Assembly (NCBI GenBank): GCA_023091665.1
Contig: JALJCQ010000017.1
Location: forward strand, 2,294,001 to 2,358,000
DNA from: Pythium myriotylum
Taxonomy: Eukaryota > Oomycota > Peronosporomycetes > Pythiales > Pythiaceae
Direction: 5' to 3'
Length of the DNA: 64,000 nt
In this document: piece after piece, positions 12,032-23,489 of the stretch
How the letters are laid out: each line of letters opens with the position of its first letter
How positions within the stretch are numbered: position 1 is the stretch's first letter
Notes under the pieces: model-generated
What the model saw: only the letters and a program-made list of their open reading frames with translations
Database searches by the model: none
Told to the model about the DNA's origin: nothing
Position numbers and translations under genes: made by a program

Positions 12032-13186
12032 ACGCGATCGCCACCCGCACCACCGGCACAACACAAACCACCCCACAACAACTTCACCACACAACGCACA
12101 CACCAGCACGAAATAGAACAAATACACACACTCACACACTACACCACAACAACTTTACCCATACCGTGCCAGCCTCGCCACGCACCAACCAACCACACTT
12201 ATTTATTACGCGCTCGAAATTTATTCACACCAACAACATATCCGCACCATACACCAACCACTACCCACTTTCGCCGATCCCAATCATCACTGCGACACTC
12301 TTGCAACACACTTGGATCACCCAGAGAGCGCTCCGCCTCAACGCATTGTGACCAGGTCGTGAACCACGATCACAACTTGCATGCCAAGTCCAGTCCACAC
12401 CAACCAAGCCCACCCAAGCCCACCCAAGCCCACCCAGTCGCTGAGTCCTTCCGCTAACACCGACGCCCGACGCCGGTGTCAGCGTCCACTCCACCCCATG
12501 CCACAGCTACTGTCACCACGTTGAGCCATGCCCACACGACCTCCAGTGTGCACACACGTGGTAACTTGGGATGGGATGGATCGAAGACACCCCTCGCAAA
12601 ACCAAGACGTTCTCTTGACTTGACTGGAGACTCCCACCTCTACCCCACCCTCCACCGCGTGATGCTGCTTGCTAGCTTGTACCTTGGCCCGTTGACTTGT
12701 CATTGGTTGGGAGCAGCGTGGTTATAGCTATGGGTGAGGTTTGGTACGCTTTCAAGCACTAGGCAAGATACGAGATGCGAGATAGGCACAAAGGACTCGT
12801 ATGCAAGACCGCAGTGCCGATGGGATTGCCCCGCGCTGTCCCGATCCCGATCTTTATCCCCGGCCCCCTCGTGAGATCTCCGTGACAAGAAGAGCGGTTC
12901 TGCTCGTCCCGTGACGGAAGACGACGAGGAGAGACCCCAGCGCAAGTGGCCTGGTGACATGGGGTTCGTTGTCAAATGAGTAAGACGTTTGGTGTTGTGT
13001 TTCGTTGTTTATGAGTTGGTGATGGGGAGTTGGGCAGTTGGGACGCAGTAGATGGTCGAGGGCGTCGTGTGGCTCACGTGTGTAGTGGTGTGGGCGGCAT
13101 TGGAGGCGCGTCGTGTTGAGAAGAGCGTGCAATGTGCGTAGTGGTGATAAAGCCGGGACGCAGGAGGTTTGCGTGGCAAAGGGAGA

Positions 13187-13258
13187 TGCCCCCAAGCAGG
13201 ATCGAACTACCGACCTTCCGCTTACTAAGCGGGTGCTCTACCACTGAGCTATAGGGGC
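13187..13258 (-). tRNA. tRNA-Thr(AGT), array copy 11
   Basis: Same 72-nt gene. cattgTgacc variant, unit 1237 bp (4 copies). Confidence 0.97.
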
Positions 13259-14423
13259 ACGCGATCGCCACCCGCACCACCGGCACAACACAAACCACCC
13301 CACAACAACTTCACCACACAACGCACACACCAGCACGAAATAGAACAAATACACACACTCACACACTACACCACAACAACTTTACCCATACCGTGCCAGC
13401 CTCGCCACGCACCAACCAACCACACTTATTTATTACGCGCTCGAAATTTATTCACACCAACAACATATCCGCACCATACACCAACCACTACCCACTTTCG
13501 CCGATCCCAATCATCACTGCGACACTCTTGCAACACACTTGGATCACCCAGAGAGCGCTCCGCCTCAACGCATTGTGACCAGGTCGTGAACCACGATCAC
13601 AACTTGCATGCCAAGTCCAGTCCACACCAACCAAGCCCACCCAAGCCCACCCAAGCCCACCCAAGCCCACCCAGTCGCTGAGTCCTTCCGCTAACACCGA
13701 CGCCCGACGCCGGTGTCAGCGTCCACTCCACCCCATGCCACAGCTACTGTCACCACGTTGAGCCATGCCCACACGACCTCCAGTGTGCACACACGTGGTA
13801 ACTTGGGATGGGATGGATCGAAGACACCCCTCGCAAAACCAAGACGTTCTCTTGACTTGACTGGAGACTCCCACCTCTACCCCACCCTCCACCGCGTGAT
13901 GCTGCTTGCTAGCTTGTACCTTGGCCCGTTGACTTGTCATTGGTTGGGAGCAGCGTGGTTATAGCTATGGGTGAGGTTTGGTACGCTTTCAAGCACTAGG
14001 CAAGATACGAGATGCGAGATAGGCACAAAGGACTCGTATGCAAGACCGCAGTGCCGATGGGATTGCCCCGCGCTGTCCCGATCCCGATCTTTATCCCCGG
14101 CCCCCTCGTGAGATCTCCGTGACAAGAAGAGCGGTTCTGCTCGTCCCGTGACGGAAGACGACGAGGAGAGACCCCAGCGCAAGTGGCCTGGTGACATGGG
14201 GTTCGTTGTCAAATGAGTAAGACGTTTGGTGTTGTGTTTCGTTGTTTATGAGTTGGTGATGGGGAGTTGGGCAGTTGGGACGCAGTAGATGGTCGAGGGC
14301 GTCGTGTGGCTCACGTGTGTAGTGGTGTGGGCGGCATTGGAGGCGCGTCGTGTTGAGAAGAGCGTGCAATGTGCGTAGTGGTGATAAATCCGGGACGCAG
14401 GAGGTTTGCGTGGCAAAGGGAGA

Positions 14424-14495
14424 TGCCCCCAAGCAGGATCGAACTACCGACCTTCCGCTTACTAAGCGGGTGCTCTACCACTGAGCTATAGGGGC
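14424..14495 (-). tRNA. tRNA-Thr(AGT), array copy 12
   Basis: Same 72-nt gene. The rare g-to-t trailer change recurs at 14389, 4968 bp from its first occurrence; unit 1237 bp (4 copies). Confidence 0.97.
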
Positions 14496-15660
14496 ACGCG
14501 ATCGCCACCCGCACCACCGGCACAACACAAACCACCCCACAACAACTTCACCACACAACGCACACACCAGCACGAAATAGAACAAATACACACACTCACA
14601 CACTACACCACAACAACTTTACCCATACCGTGCCAGCCTCGCCACGCACCAACCAACCACACTTATTTATTACGCGCTCGAAATTTATTCACACCAACAA
14701 CATATCCGCACCATACACCAACCACTACCCACTTTCGCCGATCCCAATCATCACTGCGACACTCTTGCAACACACTTGGATCACCCAGAGAGCGCTCCGC
14801 CTCAACGCATTGAGACCAGGTCGTGAACCACGATCACAACTTGCATGCCAAGTCCAGTCCACACCAACCAAGCCCACCCAAGCCCACCCAAGCCCACCCA
14901 AGCCCACCCAGTCGCTGAGTCCTTCCGCTAACACCGACGCCCGACGCCGGTGTCAGCGTCCACTCCACCCCATGCCACAGCTACTGTCACCACGTTGAGC
15001 CATGCCCACACGACCTCCAGTGTGCACACACGTGGTAACTTGGGATGGGATGGATCGAAGACACCCCTCGCAAAACCAAGACGTTCTCTTGACTTGACTG
15101 GAGACTCCCACCTCTACCCCACCCTCCACCGCGTGATGCTGCTTGCTAGCTTGTACCTTGGCCCGTTGACTTGTCATTGGTTGGGAGCAGCGTGGTTATA
15201 GCTATGGGTGAGGTTTGGTACGCTTTCAAGCACTAGGCAAGATACGAGATGCGAGATAGGCACAAAGGACTCGTATGCAAGACCGCAGTGCCGATGGGAT
15301 TGCCCCGCGCTGTCCCGATCCCGATCTTTATCCCCGGCCCCCTCGTGAGATCTCCGTGACAAGAAGAGCGGTTCTGCTCGTCCCGTGACGGAAGACGATG
15401 AGGAGAGACCCCAGCGCAAGTGGCCTGGTGACATGGGGTTCGTTGTCAAATGAGTAAGACGTTTGGTGTTGTGTTTCGTTGTTTATGAGTTGGTGATGGG
15501 GAGTTGGGCAGTTGGGACGCAGTAGATGGTCGAGGGCGTCGTGTGGCTCACGTGTGTAGTGGTGTGGGCGGCATTGGAGGCGCGTCGTGTTGAGAAGAGC
15601 GTGCAATGTGCGTAGTGGTGATAAAGCCGGGACGCAGGAGGTTTGCGTGGCAAAGGGAGA

Positions 15661-15732
15661 TGCCCCCAAGCAGGATCGAACTACCGACCTTCCGCTTACT
15701 AAGCGGGTGCTCTACCACTGAGCTATAGGGGC
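15661..15732 (-). tRNA. tRNA-Thr(AGT), array copy 13
   Basis: Same 72-nt gene. A private c-to-t change (gacgaTgagg) lies to its left near 15399; unit 1237 bp (4 copies). Confidence 0.97.
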
Positions 15733-16897
15733 ACGCGATCGCCACCCGCACCACCGGCACAACACAAACCACCCCACAACAACTTCACCACACAACGCAC
15801 ACACCAGCACGAAATAGAACAAATACACACACTCACACACTACACCACAACAACTTTACCCATACCGTGCCAGCCTCGCCACGCACCAACCAACCACACT
15901 TATTTATTACGCGCTCGAAATTTATTCACACCAACAACATATCCGCACCATACACCAACCACTACCCACTTTCGCCGATCCCAATCATCACTGCGACACT
16001 CTTGCAACACACTTGGATCACCCAGAGAGCGCTCCGCCTCAACGCATTGAGACCAGGTCGTGAACCACGATCACAACTTGCATGCCAAGTCCAGTCCACA
16101 CCAACCAAGCCCACCCAAGCCCACCCAAGCCCACCCAAGCCCACCCAGTCGCTGAGTCCTTCCGCTAACACCGACGCCCGACGCCGGTGTCAGCGTCCAC
16201 TCCACCCCATGCCACAGCTACTGTCACCACGTTGAGCCATGCCCACACGACCTCCAGTGTGCACACACGTGGTAACTTGGGATGGGATGGATCGAAGACA
16301 CCCCTCGCAAAACCAAGACGTTCTCTTGACTTGACTGGAGACTCCCACCTCTACCCCACCCTCCACCGCGTGATGCTGCTTGCTAGCTTGTACCTTGGCC
16401 CGTTGACTTGTCATTGGTTGGGAGCAGCGTGGTTATAGCTATGGGTGAGGTTTGGTACGCTTTCAAGCACTAGGCAAGATACGAGATGCGAGATAGGCAC
16501 AAAGGACTCGTATGCAAGACCGCAGTGCCGATGGGATTGCCCCGCGCTGTCCCGATCCCGATCTTTATCCCCGGCCCCCTCGTGAGATCTCCGTGACAAG
16601 AAGAGCGGTTCTGCTCGTCCCGTGACGGAAGACGACGAGGAGAGACCCCAGCGCAAGTGGCCTGGTGACATGGGGTTCGTTGTCAAATGAGTAAGACGTT
16701 TGGTGTTGTGTTTCGTTGTTTATGAGTTGGTGATGGGGAGTTGGGCAGTTGGGACGCAGTAGATGGTCGAGGGCGTCGTGTGGCTCACGTGTGTAGTGGT
16801 GTGGGCGGCATTGGAGGCGCGTCGTGTTGAGAAGAGCGTGCAATGTGCGTAGTGGTGATAAAGCCGGGACGCAGGAGGTTTGCGTGGCAAAGGGAGA

Positions 16898-16969
16898 TGC
16901 CCCCAAGCAGGATCGAACTACCGACCTTCCGCTTACTAAGCGGGTGCTCTACCACTGAGCTATAGGGGC
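16898..16969 (-). tRNA. tRNA-Thr(AGT), array copy 14
   Basis: Same 72-nt gene. cattgTgacc variant, unit 1227 bp (3 copies). Confidence 0.97.
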
Positions 16970-18124
16970 ACGCGATCGCCACCCGCACCACCGGCACAAC
17001 ACAAACCACCCCACAACAACTTCACCACACAACGCACACACCAGCACGAAATAGAACAAATACACACACTCACACACTACACCACAACAACTTTACCCAT
17101 ACCGTGCCAGCCTCGCCACGCACCAACCAACCACACTTATTTATTACGCGCTCGAAATTTATTCACACCAACAACATATCCGCACCATACACCAACCACT
17201 ACCCACTTTCGCCGATCCCAATCATCACTGCGACACTCTTGCAACACACTTGGATCACCCAGAGAGCGCTCCGCCTCAACGCATTGTGACCAGGTCGTGA
17301 ACCACGATCACAACTTGCATGCCAAGTCCAGTCCACACCAACCAAGCCCACCCAAGCCCACCCAAGCCCACCCAGTCGCTGAGTCCTTCCGCTAACACCG
17401 ACGCCCGACGCCGGTGTCAGCGTCCACTCCACCCCATGCCACAGCTACTGTCACCACGTTGAGCCATGCCCACACGACCTCCAGTGTGCACACACGTGGT
17501 AACTTGGGATGGGATGGATCGAAGACACCCCTCGCAAAACCAAGACGTTCTCTTGACTTGACTGGAGACTCCCACCTCTACCCCACCCTCCACCGCGTGA
17601 TGCTGCTTGCTAGCTTGTACCTTGGCCCGTTGACTTGTCATTGGTTGGGAGCAGCGTGGTTATAGCTATGGGTGAGGTTTGGTACGCTTTCAAGCACTAG
17701 GCAAGATACGAGATGCGAGATAGGCACAAAGGACTCGTATGCAAGACCGCAGTGCCGATGGGATTGCCCCGCGCTGTCCCGATCCCGATCTTTATCCCCG
17801 GCCCCCTCGTGAGATCTCCGTGACAAGAAGAGCGGTTCTGCTCGTCCCGTGACGGAAGACGACGAGGAGAGACCCCAGCGCAAGTGGCCTGGTGACATGG
17901 GGTTCGTTGTCAAATGAGTAAGACGTTTGGTGTTGTGTTTCGTTGTTTATGAGTTGGTGATGGGGAGTTGGGCAGTTGGGACGCAGTAGATGGTCGAGGG
18001 CGTCGTGTGGCTCACGTGTGTAGTGGTGTGGGCGGCATTGGAGGCGCGTCGTGTTGAGAAGAGCGTGCAATGTGCGTAGTGGTGATAAAGCCGGGACGCA
18101 GGAGGTTTGTGTGGCAAAGGGAGA

Positions 18125-18196
18125 TGCCCCCAAGCAGGATCGAACTACCGACCTTCCGCTTACTAAGCGGGTGCTCTACCACTGAGCTATAGGGGC
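18125..18196 (-). tRNA. tRNA-Thr(AGT), array copy 15
   Basis: Same 72-nt gene. gtttgTgtgg trailer variant and a cacttcgac variant upstream; unit 1247 bp (5 copies). Confidence 0.97.
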
Positions 18197-19371
18197 ACGC
18201 GATCGCCACCCGCACCACCGGCACAACACAAACCACCCCACAACAACTTCACCACACAACGCACACACCAGCACGAAATAGAACAAATACACACACTCAC
18301 ACACTACACCACAACAACTTTACCCATACCGTGCCAGCCTCGCCACGCACCAACCAACCACACTTATTTATTACGCGCTCGAAATTTATTCACACCAACA
18401 ACATATCCGCACCATACACCAACCACTACCCACTTTCGCCGATCCCAATCATCACTTCGACACTCTTGCAACACACTTGGATCACCCAGAGAGCGCTCCG
18501 CCTCAACGCATTGAGACCAGGTCGTGAACCACGATCACAACTTGCATGCCAAGTCCAGTCCACACCAACCAAGCCCACCCAAGCCCACCCAAGCCCACCC
18601 AAGCCCACCCAAGCCCACCCAGTCGCTGAGTCCTTCCGCTAACACCGACGCCCGACGCCGGTGTCAGCGTCCACTCCACCCCATGCCACAGCTACTGTCA
18701 CCACGTTGAGCCATGCCCACACGACCTCCAGTGTGCACACACGTGGTAACTTGGGATGGGATGGATCGAAGACACCCCTCGCAAAACCAAGACGTTCTCT
18801 TGACTTGACTGGAGACTCCCACCTCTACCCCACCCTCCACCGCGTGATGCTGCTTGCTAGCTTGTACCTTGGCCCGTTGACTTGTCATTGGTTGGGAGCA
18901 GCGTGGTTATAGCTATGGGTGAGGTTTGGTACGCTTTCAAGCACTAGGCAAGATACGAGATGCGAGATAGGCACAAAGGACTCGTATGCAAGACCGCAGT
19001 GCCGATGGGATTGCCCCGCGCTGTCCCGATCCCGATCTTTATCCCCGGCCCCCTCGTGAGATCTCCGTGACAAGAAGAGCGGTTCTGCTCGTCCCGTGAC
19101 GGAAGACGACGAGGAGAGACCCCAGCGCAAGTGGCCTGGTGACATGGGGTTCGTTGTCAAATGAGTAAGACGTTTGGTGTTGTGTTTCGTTGTTTATGAG
19201 TTGGTGATGGGGAGTTGGGCAGTTGGGACGCAGTAGATGGTCGAGGGCGTCGTGTGGCTCACGTGTGTAGTGGTGTGGGCGGCATTGGAGGCGCGTCGTG
19301 TTGAGAAGAGCGTGCAATGTGCGTAGTGGTGATAAAGCCGGGACGCAGGAGGTTTGTGTGGCAAAGGGAGA

Positions 19372-19443
19372 TGCCCCCAAGCAGGATCGAACTACCGACC
19401 TTCCGCTTACTAAGCGGGTGCTCTACCACTGAGCTATAGGGGC
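19372..19443 (-). tRNA. tRNA-Thr(AGT), array copy 16
   Basis: Same 72-nt gene. Shares both variants of copy 15, so these two neighbours look like a recent duplication; unit 1247 bp (5 copies). Confidence 0.97.
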
Positions 19444-20618
19444 ACGCGATCGCCACCCGCACCACCGGCACAACACAAACCACCCCACAACAACTTCACC
19501 ACACAACGCACACACCAGCACGAAATAGAACAAATACACACACTCACACACTACACCACAACAACTTTACCCATACCGTGCCAGCCTCGCCACGCACCAA
19601 CCAACCACACTTATTTATTACGCGCTCGAAATTTATTCACACCAACAACATATCCGCACCATACACCAACCACTACCCACTTTCGCCGATCCCAATCATC
19701 ACTTCGACACTCTTGCAACACACTTGGATCACCCAGAGAGCGCTCCGCCTCAACGCATTGAGACCAGGTCGTGAACCACGATCACAACTTGCATGCCAAG
19801 TCCAGTCCACACCAACCAAGCCCACCCAAGCCCACCCAAGCCCACCCAAGCCCACCCAAGCCCACCCAGTCGCTGAGTCCTTCCGCTAACACCGACGCCC
19901 GACGCCGGTGTCAGCGTCCACTCCACCCCATGCCACAGCTACTGTCACCACGTTGAGCCATGCCCACACGACCTCCAGTGTGCACACACGTGGTAACTTG
20001 GGATGGGATGGATCGAAGACACCCCTCGCAAAACCAAGACGTTCTCTTGACTTGACTGGAGACTCCCACCTCTACCCCACCCTCCACCGCGTGATGCTGC
20101 TTGCTAGCTTGTACCTTGGCCCGTTGACTTGTCATTGGTTGGGAGCAGCGTGGTTATAGCTATGGGTGAGGTTTGGTACGCTTTCAAGCACTAGGCAAGA
20201 TACGAGATGCGAGATAGGCACAAAGGACTCGTATGCAAGACCGCAGTGCCGATGGGATTGCCCCGCGCTGTCCCGATCCCGATCTTTATCCCCGGCCCCC
20301 TCGTGAGATCTCCGTGACAAGAAGAGCGGTTCTGCTCGTCCCGTGACGGAAGACGACGAGGAGAGACCCCAGCGCAAGTGGCCTGGTGACATGGGGTTCG
20401 TTGTCAAATGAGTAAGACGTTTGGTGTTGTGTTTCGTTGTTTATGAGTTGGTGATGGGGAGTTGGGCAGTTGGGACGCAGTAGATGGTCGAGGGCGTCGT
20501 GTGGCTCACGTGTGTAGTGGTGTGGGCGGCATTGGAGGCGCGTCGTGTTGAGAAGAGCGTGCAATGTGCGTAGTGGTGATAAAGCCGGGACGCAGGAGGT
20601 TTGTGTGGCAAAGGGAGA

Positions 20619-20690
20619 TGCCCCCAAGCAGGATCGAACTACCGACCTTCCGCTTACTAAGCGGGTGCTCTACCACTGAGCTATAGGGGC
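20619..20690 (-). tRNA. tRNA-Thr(AGT), array copy 17, next to LINE copy 1
   Basis: Complete 72-nt gene. Its 5' flank is replaced after only two bases (ac) by the 5' end of LINE copy 1, which is transcribed the other way. The gene is intact because its first 16 nt are part of the duplicated target site. A and B boxes are preserved. Confidence 0.97.
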
Positions 20691-20692
20691 AC
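20675..20692. repeat. Target-site duplication, left copy (LINE 1)
   Basis: actgagctataggggcac. On the minus strand it is two upstream bases plus tRNA nt 1-16 (acceptor 5' strand, A-box start, D loop). It is part of the intact tRNA copy 17. Confidence 0.95.
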
Positions 20693-20783
20693 TTCTCGTT
20701 TTGCCTCGTCGAACACAAGTCGATCCAAGCAAACAGCCGAAGTAACCAGCCAACCAGCCTCCCAGCCTTCCCGTCGAACGAAG

Positions 20784-23489
20784 ATGAAGCCAGCGAACCA
20801 GATCGACTCGGCTCGCCCATCCCCCTCCGACCTCGACTTTGTGGGTGAGAACCCTCCCGCGCAGCTGCTCCGTCCCGTCTCTGCACAAGATTCGGGAAGT
20901 CTCACGCATTGTGAGCCACCATCTGGTCTGGATGGTGCCAGTAACACTGCCGACGACTCTGCGACGCCTGCGCCCGTATCTCACGTGACTTCGAAGTCAG
21001 TGAATGCGCAAGCCCCAGTCAGCTCCGGCACGACGGCTACCTCCGCGGTCGACGACGCCGACGCTCCTTCAACCGCCGACGGACCCGCCTCTACCGCCCG
21101 CATCGTGGATGTCGGTGCCGGTATGACGGTGCTCGTGACAGGCTCCGCTCCGGTGGCGTCTGGTGTCGAGATCTCCGTTGCGCTTTCCAGTTCGACCGAC
21201 TCGCCCGCGAACACTGGGACTACTGCTGTCTCCGGTGGCGACGGTGACGACGACGACTTGATGATGGCGGCGACCTCGCTCCAGCTCAGTCTCGCCTCAA
21301 GCCCCGACGAATCAACTGTTGAAGACTCGACTACGACTGATCCGATTCCGGATGCTCAGCAACCGCCTGCCAGTGCGGCAGGTGCGACGCCTTCGCTTGG
21401 TGCTCTTCTACGCCGTCCAACCGAGATTCGCCGTGACAGAACTCCCGTCTCGGCGACCAGTCGTGTGGTGCTGCCTCGACCGTGTGCTGCGGATATCGAA
21501 GCGATTGACGCGCTGTACGAGAACGGTGGCGACTGGGCCTCGCTCTTCACGTCAGTTGAACAAGCGCGCCCGTACGAGCTCCCGCGCGCTCGTTACGTCA
21601 TGACCATCGACACTGGTCGCGCGTTCGAGCGTACCGGCATCAACAAGATCATGGCGTCTTTTCTCAAGGACAACGGGAACCCCGTGGTCACCGAGCAGAT
21701 CAAGCTTCAAGAACTCGGCCAGATCTCCAAGGGTCGTGGCGGAGAAATCCGCGTCAAGGTCAAGTCACGTGCTGCGTGCGAACGCCTCGCGCGTCAGGAA
21801 GTCAAGATCCTCGGTGGCAAGTACATGTTCCAAGACTTCGACGTCCTCGCCGATCGCTTCTACATCGACATCTCGAGCGTCGACAGCAACTTCGACAACG
21901 AAGGTCTTCTGCGCGCGTTCTTCGACATCGGCAGCGAGCCGATTTACGACACGTTCCGCGACGTCAACCTCGCGTCCGGAATGACGACAGCAACGTGGCG
22001 CGTCTACTTTCGAAGTGCGACGTGCCCACGAGCGCTGTGTGTGCAAGGCTTCACGTGCGACCAAGTCATCTTCGGCAACCGCATGTACCCAGCTTTGGCG
22101 CGCGACGCCGCGTTCCCGTCCCAGCGACGTGGTTTCGGTCAGGTGTCGCCACACGCTTTGGACTTGGACAAGATCAACCAGCCTACTCCGCCAGCACCAG
22201 TGCAACCGTCCGAGCCGGCTGCTCCGACTTCGTACGCAGACGCGGTGAAGAACGGTGTCTCGCAAGCGGAGTCCAAGTCGCAAGACTCTGCAAGCGTCAT
22301 CTCGGTCGGTACGCACGCGGGATCGCTGTTGACGCCTCCGGGTAGTCCGCAGCCTGGAGCCAAGTCTCTGCCGCCGCCGCCACCGCCGCTCGGTCTGTCC
22401 GCGTCCAACGCAGATCGTCCGGAAAACGGAACCAAATCGACCAAGTCCAAGGGCAAGCGCTCGCGTTACGCCGACGACTTTGCCGACATGTTACAGAAGG
22501 CGCGACCGAAGCCCGTGCAAGGCATCGCGACAAGCAACTACTTCGAAGTGTTGAACTCCATCGAGTTCGAACTCGACTGCTGCAATGCGGCGCTCAACGA
22601 GTCGAGCCTGCCGCGGTTCCAGGTCGTGCCTCGCAAGGTCAAGGGTCCCGACACGATCAAGACCAGCAAGGAGTCGAGTCACTTCTTGACCAAGCACCAC
22701 ACTCTGGTCATGAAGACGAAGGAACCGACGTCAATCCAAGAGATCCTCGCCGAACTCGAGACAACCGAGCCCACCGCCGACCTCCAGCTCCAGTCGAACC
22801 ATATCGCTGCAGCGGACGTTCGTGCGGAATCACTTCGGAAGACTCTCCGCAACACGGCCAACCCGGACACGATCGGCCATCTTGCCGGTGGGAAGTCTCC
22901 GCTCGCGTTCAACTCTGTGCTGCTCGGCGAGATGAGTGACCTCAGCGGCAACGTCAAGGAACTCGCACAGCTCCACATGATCAATCGTGTGTTGAGCGCG
23001 ACTGATCCAAACTCGTGTACGACCTTCGCGCACAAGTGGGCTGCGCACTGCGGTGAGAAGCTGCCGAAGGATCGCAATGACATCTTCAAGATGACGGGAC
23101 GGTGGTATCGTGATGAGCGGATGTCGGCGCTCTTGCGAGCCACGTGCGCGCTCTCGTTGTTCGAGTTGATGCTCATGTGCACGGCGCCGCAGATCTTCCA
23201 GAGCGACATGTGGATCCAGCGCCTTACCGGAGCTCCAGTCGGGTGGATTCCAGCACTCAACGGTCGTTTGCTCCACCCCAACGTGTTGTTGGCACTGCTG
23301 CGCTCCGACTTGGGCGCACAGATCTTTGCCGTGTGGGAGAAGATCCAGTGGCAAGGCGAGCTTCTCGACGACCTCGAATATCTTCGCACGTGCGGCTTGT
23401 ACTTCTCCGACGACGAAGCGGTTCTCCAGCTTACGGCTGTCAACGGCGTCGCAACACTAGGTGCCGGACCGCTCTGCCTCGACTGCTAA
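20784..23489 (+). CDS. LINE copy 1 ORF1: RNA-binding-like protein (901 aa)
   Basis: First protein of the LINE, expected to coat element RNA as a nucleoprotein. The start is the first ATG, 91 nt into the element. Residues 1-230 are low-complexity, rich in Ser, Thr, Ala and Asp with acidic runs. A folded region spans about 234-445; its part from about 352 (DRFYIDISSVDS) to 445 has alternating hydrophobic strands and helices and could be an RRM-like fold, as in many LINE ORF1 proteins (inference). A proline-rich linker contains SYADAVKNG at about 482 and a poly-Pro run at about 528, then a basic patch (KSTKSKGKRSR, about 550). The C-terminal 340 residues are helical and unrecognised. I see no CCHC zinc knuckle. 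It ends in TAA inside ORF2, in a different frame. Confidence 0.88.
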   Translation: MKPANQIDSARPSPSDLDFVGENPPAQLLRPVSAQDSGSLTHCEPPSGLDGASNTADDSATPAPVSHVTSKSVNAQAPVSSGTTATSAVDDADAPSTADGPASTARIVDVGAGMTVLVTGSAPVASGVEISVALSSSTDSPANTGTTAVSGGDGDDDDLMMAATSLQLSLASSPDESTVEDSTTTDPIPDAQQPPASAAGATPSLGALLRRPTEIRRDRTPVSATSRVVLPRPCAADIEAIDALYENGGDWASLFTSVEQARPYELPRARYVMTIDTGRAFERTGINKIMASFLKDNGNPVVTEQIKLQELGQISKGRGGEIRVKVKSRAACERLARQEVKILGGKYMFQDFDVLADRFYIDISSVDSNFDNEGLLRAFFDIGSEPIYDTFRDVNLASGMTTATWRVYFRSATCPRALCVQGFTCDQVIFGNRMYPALARDAAFPSQRRGFGQVSPHALDLDKINQPTPPAPVQPSEPAAPTSYADAVKNGVSQAESKSQDSASVISVGTHAGSLLTPPGSPQPGAKSLPPPPPPLGLSASNADRPENGTKSTKSKGKRSRYADDFADMLQKARPKPVQGIATSNYFEVLNSIEFELDCCNAALNESSLPRFQVVPRKVKGPDTIKTSKESSHFLTKHHTLVMKTKEPTSIQEILAELETTEPTADLQLQSNHIAAADVRAESLRKTLRNTANPDTIGHLAGGKSPLAFNSVLLGEMSDLSGNVKELAQLHMINRVLSATDPNSCTTFAHKWAAHCGEKLPKDRNDIFKMTGRWYRDERMSALLRATCALSLFELMLMCTAPQIFQSDMWIQRLTGAPVGWIPALNGRLLHPNVLLALLRSDLGAQIFAVWEKIQWQGELLDDLEYLRTCGLYFSDDEAVLQLTAVNGVATLGAGPLCLDC

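Larger units (their letters stand above)
153..20692. repeat. tRNA-Thr tandem array, segment 1 (17 tRNA genes)
   Basis: Head-to-tail units repeat with almost perfect identity. Distances between successive tRNA genes are 1227, 1237, 1247 or 1267 bp, and all length change comes from a 10-bp minisatellite starting 445 bp to the right of each tRNA left edge. Each unit reads left to right on +: a G/T-rich stretch, the minus-strand tRNA-Thr gene, a C/A-rich stretch, the minisatellite, then about 500 bp of mixed sequence. Open frames inside the unit are not genes: the 10-bp length changes shift frame, and an a/t change in cattg[a/t]gacc creates or removes a stop. The first unit differs slightly (ggcgacatgg instead of ggtgacatgg near 613), as expected for an edge unit escaping homogenisation. 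Segment 1 ends at the LINE copy 1 insertion. Confidence 0.97.

Noticed and set aside
21765..22345. Overlapping 183- and 189-aa frames inside ORF1 of the LINE
   Set aside because: Arg/Ser-rich shadow frames produced by GC-rich coding sequence; ORF1 has the protein-like composition.
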